Translations under genes and position numbers: made by a program | Assembly: GCA_050944455.1 (NCBI GenBank) | Contig: JBMNRC010000022.1 | Span: 1-47,553 of the forward strand | DNA length: 47,553 bases | Origin: Anthropogastromicrobium sp050944455 | GTDB taxonomy: Bacteria > Bacillota > Clostridia > Lachnospirales > Lachnospiraceae | Reading direction: 5' to 3' | Shown: positions 15,774-24,492 of the stretch, in pieces | How positions within the stretch are numbered: position 1 is the stretch's first letter | How the letters are laid out: each line of letters begins with the position of its first letter | Notes under the pieces: model-generated | What the model was told of the DNA's origin: nothing | Seen by the model: the letters and a program-made list of their open reading frames with translations, nothing else | The model's database searches: none

Positions 15774-16480
15774 ATTTTTTCTGAAAATTTTTATTACTAA
15801 TTGTAATGATCGCAATTGACAGCATTTGTCTGTATCAGCTTGACGAAACCTGCCGGCATAACTGTCAGAAAGACTGCAGAAAACAGACTGACAGATATAG
15901 ATTTTTCCGTTCAGGTATATAAGGGAAGGATATATGCCCTCCTTTATAGTCCGCATTGCTGCAGTGCGTTTTGGCATTGTTCCGTGAGCTAAAATTTTAC
16001 ATCAATTCTCTGAATAATGATTTTAGAGAATCTCAGATATCCTGTCAAGAAAACATCAGACGGCGGAGATTAATGTCAGGGAAGAAGTTCGACAGCGATC
16101 AGGCGGAACCTATCATGAGATTATCATCCCCGACGAACGACGTTCAGGATGAGCGTCAGTCGACAGCGAACGAGAAAACCTCTCCATCTGTTTTCCCTAA
16201 GAATTGCAGCATAGCAATCGCCAGATTGTTATCATTTGAATTGCGGAGTGTCGTGAAATAGAAAACAGGAACAGAAGAACTGTACATAGCGCAGAAAAAA
16301 AACAGCAAAATAACGAATAAGCGTACCGGAACAAAAGCAATATTGACAAAAAACACATTCAAAATACGGAAAAGAGGATTGAATTGACCCAAACAGAATG
16401 CTAGCCTGAGCTCAGAAGAGAAAGCGTCAGATTTGCCAATTAACGATTTGGTGACAGATTTAATGGCAGAGGAGGGGAAT
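15774..16480. other. Long AT-rich divergent intergenic region
   Basis: This 707-base gap separates the AraC-type sensor gene from the ABC transporter it probably controls. I see no gene in it; the open frames on either strand lack family resemblance and ribosome binding sites. It holds a candidate plus-strand promoter (16343-16370). It also holds an imperfect palindrome near 16116-16143, with TCATCC and GGATGA flanking GAACGACGTTC, which could be a regulator site. Confidence 0.5.
16343..16370 (+). promoter_or_regulatory. Candidate promoter of the Lpl-type ABC operon
   Basis: A perfect -35 TTGACA (16343-16348) is followed after 16 bases by a poor -10, TACGGA (16365-16370). A weak -10 would suit a promoter that needs activation by the divergent AraC-type regulator. 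Confidence 0.35.
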
Positions 16481-17422
16481 ATGACAGGTGGAATTTCTGT
16501 CACAGAGAAAGCCGCAATAAAGGAACAGCACAGGCGGAACCGCAAGCACCTGTGGAAACAGGTAAAGCGATGCAGAACCCTGTACCTGATGATCCTTCCG
16601 GCGGTTGTTTCGGTCTTCATTTTCCATTATATCCCGATTTACGGGGTTCAGATCGCGTTCAAGGATTACCGGACAAGCCAGGGAATTCTGGGAAGCAAAT
16701 GGGTCGGGCTGAAATACTTCAAACAATTTATTGAGTATCCGTATTTCGGAAAGATCATGTGGAATACGATCAGGATCAGCCTTTGCTGCCTGATTACGTT
16801 CCCGATCCCGGTTCTCTTTTCCATACAGCTGGATGAACTGAGAAACCAGAAGTTTAAAAAAGTATCGCAGATGATCACGTATGCTCCGCATTTTGTTTCT
16901 ACGGTCGTCGTCTGTTCGATGCTGATTCTGTTTCTGGATAGCGATGGCCTGATCGGACGGCTGGCAGGCAGAAATCTACTGGCCGAACCCGCCTGGTTTG
17001 CGCCGATCTATGCCATCAGCGATCTGTGGCAGGGGCTTGGATGGGGAACTATCATCTATCTGGCGACTCTGGCCGGCATCTCCATGGAACTGGTAGAAGC
17101 GGCCGAGATCGACGGAGCCGGAAGATTACAGATTATCAGGTATGTCAAGCTTCCGCATCTGCGCAATACGATCATTACGCTGTTTATCCTGAAAATCGGA
17201 CAGCTGATTTCAGTTGGTTTCGAGAAAACTTTTCTTCTTCAGAATTCGCTGAATCTGGACGCATCGAGCATCATCTCCACATATGTCTACGAGGTCGGTA
17301 TCACTAACCATAAGTTCAGTTATTCGTCAGCAATCGGACTGTTCAACAATATCATCAATGTTATTCTGGTCGTTTCGGCAAACACGATAGCAAAGAAATT
17401 TTCCGAGACAAGCCTGTGGTAA
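16481..17422 (+). CDS. Carbohydrate ABC transporter permease, LplB/YteP type
   Basis: The 313-residue membrane protein is the first permease of an Lpl-type importer. It has about six membrane segments after a basic N-terminus of about 35 residues. The ATPase-contact EAA loop reads EAAEIDGAGRLQIIRYVKLP. The start is fixed by GGAGGGG (16471-16477) 3 to 5 bases before ATG 16481; the longer frame to 16433 has no ribosome binding site. The second permease starts 11 bases after its stop. No ATPase gene is present, so it presumably uses a shared MsmX/MalK-like subunit. Lpl-type systems import di- to oligosaccharides derived from complex glycans; the neighbouring fucosidase and GH2 genes hint at the substrate. 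Confidence 0.9.
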   Translation: MTGGISVTEKAAIKEQHRRNRKHLWKQVKRCRTLYLMILPAVVSVFIFHYIPIYGVQIAFKDYRTSQGILGSKWVGLKYFKQFIEYPYFGKIMWNTIRISLCCLITFPIPVLFSIQLDELRNQKFKKVSQMITYAPHFVSTVVVCSMLILFLDSDGLIGRLAGRNLLAEPAWFAPIYAISDLWQGLGWGTIIYLATLAGISMELVEAAEIDGAGRLQIIRYVKLPHLRNTIITLFILKIGQLISVGFEKTFLLQNSLNLDASSIISTYVYEVGITNHKFSYSSAIGLFNNIINVILVVSANTIAKKFSETSLW

Positions 17423-17433
17423 GAGGGGGCATC

Positions 17434-18360
17434 ATGACAAATACAGTAATACAAAGAAAGCGCGGAAGAGGTCTGAAATCCTACACGACGTTCGATTTCG
17501 TCAATACCCTGATCGTTCTCGCCGTAACGATACTGACGATTTATCCGCTTTATTTCTGTGTCATCGCTTCGTTTTCAGATCCGAAACAGGTGGCTCTTGG
17601 AAATACAGTTTTTACTGTCAGAGGATTTACAACGGAAGCGTACAAGTACGTGCTGAGGGAACAGAGACTGTGGATCGGCTACCGCAATACGATCATTTAC
17701 ACGCTGCTGGGAACACTTTATGACCTTGCACTCACGATCCCGTGCGCATATGTGCTGACCAAAAAGTACCTGCCGTTCCGCAGCGCGCTGTCCTGGTATT
17801 TCTTCATTACCATGTATTTTTCCGGCGGCATGATTCCCACCTACATGCTGATCAAGGATCTGGGGCTGATCGACAACCCGCTGTCCCTGATCATCGGCGT
17901 AGGCGTGAACTGCTACAACATGATTGTTACCCGGCAGTATTTTTCTTCCTCAATCCCTCAGGAGATCTATGACGCCGCCCAGATCGACGGAGCCGGCGAA
18001 TGGAAGAGTTTTGTCAAAATAGCGCTTCCCCTGGCCAAGCCGATTATCGCGGTCATGGCCCTGTATTACGGTGTGAACCACTGGAACAGCTATTACAATG
18101 CTCTGCTTTATATCCGCAGCGATAAGTATTATCCTCTGCAGCTCGTCCTGAGAGGAATTCTGATTTCAAATGAAATTTCCATTGTCGGGTTTGATAATGC
18201 TGATGTGGAGACGGCTAAGTATATGATTCATCGTGCTGAAGTGGCGCAGTCGATGAAGTACGCGATTGTCTTTATCGCCAGCGCTCCGCTTCTTATTGCC
18301 TATCCTTTCCTGCAGAAGTATTTCACGAAAGGAATTATGATCGGGTCCGTCAAAGGCTGA
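17434..18360 (+). CDS. Carbohydrate ABC transporter permease, LplC/YtcP type
   Basis: The 308-residue permease is the partner of the upstream LplB-like protein. It has about six membrane segments, and the EAA loop reads DAAQIDGAGEWKSFVKIALP. ATG 17434 follows AGAGGGGG at a good distance; the ATG at 17416 overlaps the upstream gene and lacks a ribosome binding site. MSD-type segments such as MYFSGGMIPTYMLIKDLGL and NHWNSYYNALLYI are typical of the LplC/YtcP branch. The binding-protein gene follows after a hairpin, an order (permease-permease-binding protein) usual for Lpl operons. Confidence 0.9.
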   Translation: MTNTVIQRKRGRGLKSYTTFDFVNTLIVLAVTILTIYPLYFCVIASFSDPKQVALGNTVFTVRGFTTEAYKYVLREQRLWIGYRNTIIYTLLGTLYDLALTIPCAYVLTKKYLPFRSALSWYFFITMYFSGGMIPTYMLIKDLGLIDNPLSLIIGVGVNCYNMIVTRQYFSSSIPQEIYDAAQIDGAGEWKSFVKIALPLAKPIIAVMALYYGVNHWNSYYNALLYIRSDKYYPLQLVLRGILISNEISIVGFDNADVETAKYMIHRAEVAQSMKYAIVFIASAPLLIAYPFLQKYFTKGIMIGSVKG

Positions 18361-18388
18361 AAACGGGGTCCGCTGATCAAGGAAAACT

Positions 18389-18418
18389 GGCCGTTTTCCC
18401 CGCTTTGGAAAAACGGCC
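18389..18418 (+). other. Hairpin between permease and binding-protein genes
   Basis: GGCCGTTTTCC (18389-18399) pairs with GGAAAAACGGCC (18407-18418) with one bulged A. An A-rich stretch and AGGAGG (18431-18436) follow. With no U-tract it is more likely an mRNA processing or stability element that favours the binding-protein gene than a terminator. Confidence 0.5.
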
Positions 18419-18441
18419 GCAAAAATAAAAGGAGGTTTGTT

Positions 18442-20160
18442 ATGAGACACAATCTGTTGAAAGCGGCTTCTGTCGTCACAGCTGCAGCGATGCTTCTGCC
18501 CGTCACGGTACTGGCGGACGAATCTTCCGGACGCCCTGATTATCTGGGTGATCCTGGAACGATCCCGATCGTGAAGGAGGGGGAGGAGAAAACCCTCACG
18601 ATAGCCTGTATGATGAGTGTAGACTCACAGGATCCTGAGGACATGTGGTTCTACAAGTACATCGAGAATGCGATGAACATCAACCTTGAAGTGACGAAAT
18701 TCACTTCTGAGAACAGGGATGAGTTTATCTCCCTGATGTTCGCGGACGGCGACCTACCGGATGTCATCATCAATGGCCGGTTTACCACAAATGAACTGGT
18801 CACCTACGGGGCAGTTGAAGGTCAGCTGATGGACCTGTCATCTTATATCAACGAAGATCTGATGCCTAATCTGTGCGCTGTGTACGAAGAGCATCCTGAG
18901 TATAAGACGGCGGTCACCGACGCGGACGGTCATGTCTGGTCGCTGGGCTACATGAACGATCCGACCGACAAGGGCCAGATTCCGAGAGCTTACCTGAATT
19001 ATGACTGGCTGGAGGAGGCCGGTCTGGAAGTACCGGAGACACTGGATGATTTTATTGCCGTAATGCGTACGTTCAAACAGAGAGGCGACGATGTCATTCC
19101 GCTCGGTGGTTCGTATACTTCCACCAGCCCGTGCCTGTTCATTCTGAATGCGTACGGTTATAACACAACCGATCCGACCGGTCTTTCCATTGGAATGCGC
19201 AATGGGGAGGTTGTGCTCCCGGTGGCGGATCGCGAAGCGTACGGCGAGTATCTGAAGACGATGAATACACTGTACACGGAAGGCCTGATCGATCAGGATT
19301 TCTTTACAATGGACAGCACAACAGTATCCGCGCAGCTTTCTTCCGGAAATGTCGGGTTTATGGCACAGGCGCCGATTGTCTACATGCAGGATGCCTCGGC
19401 ATGGTGGGGCGCGAGACCTCTGACAAGCGATTACAATGACACTCAGATGTGGCCTTCTTCGGTAACTTCGATCACGGAGGGCGGATTTGTGGTGAGCTCT
19501 ACCTGCGAGGAGCCGGAACTGGCAATGGCGTTCGCGGACTGGTTCTACGGCAACAGAGGAGCCAACTATGAAATGTCCGGAAACGGACCGGCGGACACCA
19601 TGACAGATTATCTGTACGGCGTCAGCGGATTCCACATCGATAAAGAAACCAAGGCTATGACTTACCAGGACGTTATCGACAATCCTGATTTGTATTCCAG
19701 CAACGGAGATTACGCGACCAAGGTTCTGCAGCTTTGGAGTTACAAGACGATTGGCCTTGGCAGCACCAGCAGCACTATACAGAGAGAAATTCTTTCCGGC
19801 TGGCCTGATGATGAGTTGGATGACGGATATCCGGATATCAGCACTATGGAGGATCCTTCTGAACTCAGAAAGACACTAACGGACGCTGATCAGTTCTTCC
19901 GCACGGCTCTTCTGGATACGCTCTGCCCGTATGTGGTGGAAGGATATCCGGCAGTTGTGTATCTGGATGAGGAAACCGCGCAGGAAGCATTGAATTACCA
20001 GATGGTTATCTCGGAATATGCTGAGCAGGAAAGCGCAAAATTTATCACCGGTGCCCGCTCTCTGGACGAACTGGACAGCTACTTTGATGAACTGGATAAC
20101 CTGGGAGCCCAGGAATATGTCCAGATCTATGCTGATTATTACGAGAGCATCCAGGAGTAA
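18442..20160 (+). CDS. Extracellular sugar-binding protein, LplA type
   Basis: The 572-residue protein is a large family 1 solute-binding protein, the size and domain pattern of LplA/YtcQ. It has a classical signal peptide (about 1-25, cleavage after VLA). No lipobox cysteine is seen, which is odd because Gram-positive binding proteins are usually lipoproteins. The mature part starts acidic and contains the closed-cleft binding-protein fold, with stretches such as GQLMDLSSYI, YDWLEEAGLEVPETLDDFI and GGFVVSSTCEEPELAMAF. AGGAGG lies 5 bases before ATG 18442. It delivers an oligosaccharide to the LplB/LplC-like permeases. How it stays on the cell surface without a lipid anchor is not visible. 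Confidence 0.88.
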   Translation: MRHNLLKAASVVTAAAMLLPVTVLADESSGRPDYLGDPGTIPIVKEGEEKTLTIACMMSVDSQDPEDMWFYKYIENAMNINLEVTKFTSENRDEFISLMFADGDLPDVIINGRFTTNELVTYGAVEGQLMDLSSYINEDLMPNLCAVYEEHPEYKTAVTDADGHVWSLGYMNDPTDKGQIPRAYLNYDWLEEAGLEVPETLDDFIAVMRTFKQRGDDVIPLGGSYTSTSPCLFILNAYGYNTTDPTGLSIGMRNGEVVLPVADREAYGEYLKTMNTLYTEGLIDQDFFTMDSTTVSAQLSSGNVGFMAQAPIVYMQDASAWWGARPLTSDYNDTQMWPSSVTSITEGGFVVSSTCEEPELAMAFADWFYGNRGANYEMSGNGPADTMTDYLYGVSGFHIDKETKAMTYQDVIDNPDLYSSNGDYATKVLQLWSYKTIGLGSTSSTIQREILSGWPDDELDDGYPDISTMEDPSELRKTLTDADQFFRTALLDTLCPYVVEGYPAVVYLDEETAQEALNYQMVISEYAEQESAKFITGARSLDELDSYFDELDNLGAQEYVQIYADYYESIQE

Positions 20161-20277
20161 TACTGGGAAACATCGAAAAAAACTATGGCAGCGCCGGATA
20201 CTCGAAATCCAGGAAATGAAATCGCTGATAGTTCTGTTTCCTGGTGAGTCATTGCGGAATCAGACTGACTGACATGT

Positions 20278-20323
20278 CCGGCCGGAATCTGAGGCGAAAG
20301 CTGAAAGCTCCGGCCGGGTTTTT
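20278..20323 (+). terminator. Terminator of the Lpl-type ABC operon
   Basis: CCGGCCGGA (20278-20286) pairs with TCCGGCCGG (20309-20317), followed by GTTTTT. It separates the transporter operon from the GH29/GH2 genes. Confidence 0.8.
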
Positions 20324-20441
20324 CTGTGGAGCAAATCTGGAAACCTCGGAAAGTGCAATTCAGTTAAGTGCGCTGCGTAACGCTCTGCATATTTAAGGCA
20401 GAAACAGGCTGTTGAATTCTGATGAAAGAAAATGCCCGATA

Positions 20442-20450
20442 TGCTACAAT
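20442..20450 (+). promoter_or_regulatory. Extended -10 promoter upstream of the GH29 gene
   Basis: TGCTACAAT (20442-20450) is an extended -10 element without a good -35 box. A 185-base leader with no recognised element follows before the GTG start. The 480-base gap 20161-20640 otherwise contains only the transporter terminator. Confidence 0.4.
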
Positions 20451-20640
20451 AGGTAAAACTGAACTCCAACGGAAAAGTATCAGGTATTTCTGCCTGACAT
20501 TCATGTACAGAAGAGAATGCGGCCGCGGTCTGGATGCTTTGCTGCGGGCTGGCATCGGCGTTACTGCATAAAACGGAACAGCGGGCAGAGCGGCGGAGAA
20601 ATAAACAGAATGAAAGGCGGGAAGAACAAGGAGCGGTATC

Positions 20641-22053
20641 GTGGAAAACAGAGACACGTTCAAAAAGGAAATGACCGGGGCCGAGCTCCAGTCAATGCTC
20701 AAGAGCAACATCAATTTCAAGAGCCTCGGAGGCCAGCGCAGCGATTCGCTCACCCTGCCTCTTTCGGACAAGAAGTGGTGGATGGACGCCAAAATCGGGC
20801 TGTTCGTTCACTGGGGCATCTACTCCGTGATCGGCCACGGCGAGTGGGCAAAATTCAACGAGAAAATTCCGGACGACGTCTATCTGCGCACAGCCGAAGA
20901 ATGGATCCCGCAGAATTTCAGCACCGATGAGTGGGCGGAGACCGCGCAGGATCTCGGGGCAAAATATGCCGTGATGGTGACAAGGCACCACGACGGATTT
21001 GCCCTGTGGGACAGCCCCGCCAGTTACGGCGGATTCACGTCCGCCAGAATCGGCGCGCACAGGGATTACGTGAAAGAGTTTTCGGAGAGCTGCCGCAGCC
21101 ATGGGCTCCGGCTGGGACTGTATTATTCGCTGATGGACTGGCGATTTCCCGGATATTTCGATCCGAAAGGGCTGCCGGAAAACGCGGCGCTGATGAAAAA
21201 GCAGTGCTACGGCCAGGTGGAGGAGCTCTGCAGCCGTTTCCATCCGGATATCCTGTGGTATGACGGCGGATGGTTGGCCCATAAGGGCAGCGACGCGTCG
21301 GCGGCCTGGTTCTGGGAACCTGTGAAGCTGAACACGCTGGCGAGAAAATATAATCCAAAACTTCTGATCAATCCGAGATCCGGTTGGGAGGGGGATTTCT
21401 ACTGCGACGAAGGTTCCGCGGAGATCAGCGGGAACATTATCCCGCTGCCGTGGGAGAAGAACATGTGCATCTGCTCCGGAAAATCCTGGGGCTGGATGGC
21501 AGACGACCCGGTTTCGGATTTTGACTGGCTGATCCAGATGATGGTCAATGTGGTATGCCGCGGCGGAAACTGGCTGCTGAACATCGGCCCTGACCGCGAC
21601 GGAAAAATCTCCCCGGAAATCCGCGGCCGGATTCATGAGATCGGAGAGTGGCTCAGAAAATACGGGGAGAGCGTCTACGGAACATCGGCCGGCCCGTTTG
21701 AACCGGTGGACCACGTTTACGGAAGTACGTGCCGGGATAAAACAGTCTGGCTTCACATTCTCGATCCGAAACCGTTCTACGGCGGTGAAAACGGTGAGAG
21801 GAATGCGTCCGAATCAGAAGAACCCGGCGCCTCCGACGCGGCTGTTCTGCCTAAGGAAGCGCTGAAGGGCAATGCCATTGTCTCGGCTTCGCTGTTCGAC
21901 GGAACCCCCGTTCAGCTCCGGCAGACGGAGAAAGGAATCCGGGTATGCCTGCCTCAGGTCCCCGCGGCACCGGACACGATTGTGGTGCTGAAGATGAGAG
22001 ACGCGGTAAAGCCGGTGATCAGGGAGGATATCCATTTCACCGGGAAGCAGTAA
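20641..22053 (+). CDS. GH29 alpha-L-fucosidase
   Basis: The 470-residue enzyme removes terminal alpha-L-fucose by a retaining mechanism. GH29 features are HWG (57-59), the fucose-binding RHHDGFALWDS (115-125), and nucleophile Asp208 in ILWYDGG. GGNWLLNIGPDRDGKI closes the catalytic barrel, and a small beta-sandwich follows. There is no signal peptide, so it acts on imported fucosylated oligosaccharides. The start is GTG 20641, preceded by AAGGAG at 7 bases. It has its own promoter, downstream of the Lpl-type importer, and a GH2 gene follows after 255 bases. No fucose catabolic genes are present, unless the AraA-like isomerase at 10364 serves this role. Linkage preference (alpha-1,2/3/4/6) cannot be read from sequence. 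Confidence 0.9.
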   Translation: MENRDTFKKEMTGAELQSMLKSNINFKSLGGQRSDSLTLPLSDKKWWMDAKIGLFVHWGIYSVIGHGEWAKFNEKIPDDVYLRTAEEWIPQNFSTDEWAETAQDLGAKYAVMVTRHHDGFALWDSPASYGGFTSARIGAHRDYVKEFSESCRSHGLRLGLYYSLMDWRFPGYFDPKGLPENAALMKKQCYGQVEELCSRFHPDILWYDGGWLAHKGSDASAAWFWEPVKLNTLARKYNPKLLINPRSGWEGDFYCDEGSAEISGNIIPLPWEKNMCICSGKSWGWMADDPVSDFDWLIQMMVNVVCRGGNWLLNIGPDRDGKISPEIRGRIHEIGEWLRKYGESVYGTSAGPFEPVDHVYGSTCRDKTVWLHILDPKPFYGGENGERNASESEEPGASDAAVLPKEALKGNAIVSASLFDGTPVQLRQTEKGIRVCLPQVPAAPDTIVVLKMRDAVKPVIREDIHFTGKQ

Positions 22054-22308
22054 GAAGTTCTGATCCCGCCGGCATGTTCATTTGCAGGCGTGCGTGCCGC
22101 ATGGGTCCGGATGTCCGTATTCTGATTATTTCGACACTGTTTGAAGAACCGGGCGGCCAGGTTCAGAACAGCCGCGGCTCAGCGGAAATACTGTCCCTGC
22201 CGGTACTCCGGCTGTCGGACAGCAATCATAAAATATCATTCAAACAGCCCCACAGGCTGTCACCCAACCGGCGGCCGGAGAGGGGCCGCAGACAGGAGAG
22301 GAGAAATC

Positions 22309-23979
22309 ATGAACCGGCTTTTTGATCAGCATGAGGTGCGCGCAGTCCGTTCCCTGGAGGGAATGTGGAAGTTTGAGGCGCTGGACGCCAAGTCCGATGT
22401 GGCGGAGATGCCCGTGCCGGGCGCCTGGGAAACGGATCCGCAGCTGGCCTCCTACCGTGGGAAAGCGGTCTATACAAAGGAGATCTCGGCAGGCGGGAAT
22501 GTCCGTTTTGTTTTCGAGGGAGTCAGCCATACCTGCGAAGTGAGCCTGGACGGAAAGCAGCTCGGAACCCATTACGGCGCGTACGGTGCTTTCGATTTCA
22601 TTGTGAAAGATCTTGCGGAAGGAAAGCACACGCTTACCGTTCAGGTGGATAACAGCTTCCACGAGCACTCCGCCCTTCACATTTCCAACGACTATTATTC
22701 CTACGGTGGAATTACCCGCCCGGTTCAGGCCGAAAGCCTCGGGGACGCCTATATCCGCGGAATGCATATCACAACCGTGAAGAAGGATGGCGTCTGGCAG
22801 GCGCAGGTTGAGCTGACGCTGGTCAATCTCACGGACGAACAGCAGGAATATGAGGCGGCCGTTTCCCTGGCCGGCGCCGGGGTTTCCACGGATGTAACGC
22901 TGAAACCGGAAGAGACCGCAACCGTGAACCTGACGCTGTCCTGCCCTGGGGCGGAGGATTACTGTCTGATGGGCGATCCGGACGGAAAGCCGGCGCTTTA
23001 CACCGCGAAGGCTGTCCTCACCCGTGACGGGGAAGCTGTCGATGATCTGATCGACCGCGTCGGTTTCAGGGAAGTGAAGGTATCCGGAAAGGATATCCTG
23101 TTCAACGGGAAGAAAATCCGCATCAAAGGCTTCAACCGCCACGAAGATTACGCGGAGTTCGGATGCGCGGTTCCGCTGCAGGCCATGGTGCGCGACGTCG
23201 AGCTGATGAGGCAGTGCGGCGCGAACGCGGTCCGCACCTGCCATTATCCCAATGACCAGCGCTTTCTGGATCTCTGCGATGAGACCGGAATGCTCGTATG
23301 GACGGAAGCGCACGCGAGAGGGCTTTCGGAAGAACAGATGCGACATCCTGATTTTGCCTGGGAGGAGGAGCTGACGGTGCGGGAAATGATCGAACAGGAT
23401 TTCAACCATCCTTCGATCTTTGTCTGGGGCCTGATGAACGAGTGCGCCAGCCATACGGAATACGGGGCTTCCTTCTACAAAAAATTCATTGACCTGATTC
23501 ACAGCCTGGATTCCAGCCGGCCGGTGAGCTATGCGTCCTGCCATTTTGACGACGATCTCTGCCTTGGCCTGGAGGATATTGTTTCCTACAACATGTATCC
23601 CCGCTGGTATACAGACGCCTCTGTATCAGACACCCTGAAGGCGCAGAAAGAATACATCAATTCTGCGGGCGGAGCAGGCAAGCCGCTGATCATCACGGAA
23701 ATCGGAGCCGGCGCGGTATACGGCTACCGCACGGAGACGGAGGACAAGTGGTCTGAGGAATATCAGGCAAAAGCGCTGACCGAGCAGCTGAACACGGTTC
23801 TGTCGGATCCGGACGCCACGGGATGCTTTATCTGGCAGTTTGCGGATGTGAGGATCGCCGCCGGAAAACGCTGGTTCAGCAGCCGCCCGAAGAGCCAGAA
23901 CAATAAAGGCGTTGTCGACATGTACCGGCGCAAAAAGCTGGCTTTCGCTGCGGTTTCTGAAATTTATCACAGGTTCTGA
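22309..23979 (+). CDS. GH2 glycosidase with beta-glucuronidase signature
   Basis: The 556-residue protein has the GH2 three-domain layout: sugar-binding jelly roll (1-150), immunoglobulin-like domain (150-255) and TIM barrel (255-556). The acid/base is Glu378 in GLMNEC and the nucleophile is Glu464 in ITEIGAG. An NNKG motif (531-534) matches the Asn-x-Lys motif that binds the carboxylate of glucuronides in bacterial beta-glucuronidases; that points to uronic acid rather than galactose. It is cytoplasmic (no signal peptide). AGGAGAGGAG sets ATG 22309; the longer frame from 22141 is unsupported. The loop between domains is short, so this would not be a classic loop-1 drug-glucuronide enzyme. 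Galacturonidase activity is an alternative. Confidence 0.85.
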   Translation: MNRLFDQHEVRAVRSLEGMWKFEALDAKSDVAEMPVPGAWETDPQLASYRGKAVYTKEISAGGNVRFVFEGVSHTCEVSLDGKQLGTHYGAYGAFDFIVKDLAEGKHTLTVQVDNSFHEHSALHISNDYYSYGGITRPVQAESLGDAYIRGMHITTVKKDGVWQAQVELTLVNLTDEQQEYEAAVSLAGAGVSTDVTLKPEETATVNLTLSCPGAEDYCLMGDPDGKPALYTAKAVLTRDGEAVDDLIDRVGFREVKVSGKDILFNGKKIRIKGFNRHEDYAEFGCAVPLQAMVRDVELMRQCGANAVRTCHYPNDQRFLDLCDETGMLVWTEAHARGLSEEQMRHPDFAWEEELTVREMIEQDFNHPSIFVWGLMNECASHTEYGASFYKKFIDLIHSLDSSRPVSYASCHFDDDLCLGLEDIVSYNMYPRWYTDASVSDTLKAQKEYINSAGGAGKPLIITEIGAGAVYGYRTETEDKWSEEYQAKALTEQLNTVLSDPDATGCFIWQFADVRIAAGKRWFSSRPKSQNNKGVVDMYRRKKLAFAAVSEIYHRF

Positions 23980-24093
23980 CACCGGCTTGTCATTGCCGTG
24001 TTAAAGACTGTCTTCGTTTTGACGGCGGTCCGGACAGACAGGACAGCGGGATACAGCACATCGTAAGATACTCAGTTACAGGCTGAGATTCAG

Positions 24094-24131
24094 GAGGTCT
24101 GAAGGCGCCATGTGTCTTCAGGCCTCTTTTT
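24094..24131 (+). terminator. Terminator after the GH2 gene
   Basis: GAGGTCTGAAG (24094-24104) pairs with CTTCAGGCCTC (24116-24126) with one G-U pair, followed by TTTTT. It lies about 115 bases after the GH2 stop. Confidence 0.8.
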
Positions 24132-24327
24132 GGCAGGACTTTCCGGCAGTTCAGTTTCCGGCTGGGCCGCGTTCCGGCTGAGCCTGCTGGCGGATCAGTT
24201 TTTGACCGGATCAACGGTGGGATATTTTCCGGTGTATCAGAAGGGATAAATGTTCAGAATTGGATGATCTGTCCTGAGAATGCTGCAGCAGTCCGGCAAT
24301 TCAGAGCCTTCTTTGGGAAATCTGCCG

Positions 24328-24357
24328 TTGACTTGCCTTACCGGAACGAGATATGAT
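24328..24357 (+). promoter_or_regulatory. Promoter of the LacI-family gene
   Basis: TTGACT (24328-24333) and TATGAT (24352-24357) are spaced by 18 bases. A leader of about 130 bases follows. No copy of the CAAAAACGTTTTTG operator is seen here. The rest of the 513-base gap 23980-24492 holds only the GH2 terminator. Confidence 0.55.
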
Positions 24358-24492
24358 CATAGTTGATTTGACGGCCGGAGCGCACCGCGACGGCACATTC
24401 AGCCCGCACGGGCGGGGACGGAAATCCGGTTCCGGATACCGGACAATTGGCCATGAATTCATAGCACAACATCCGGGAGCAGGGGAAACAGA

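Noticed and set aside
16156..16620. 154-codon minus-strand ORF in the divergent AraC/ABC gap
   Set aside because: It overlaps the N-terminus of the permease gene, lacks a ribosome binding site and resembles no family; its hydrophobic appearance comes from AT-rich sequence.
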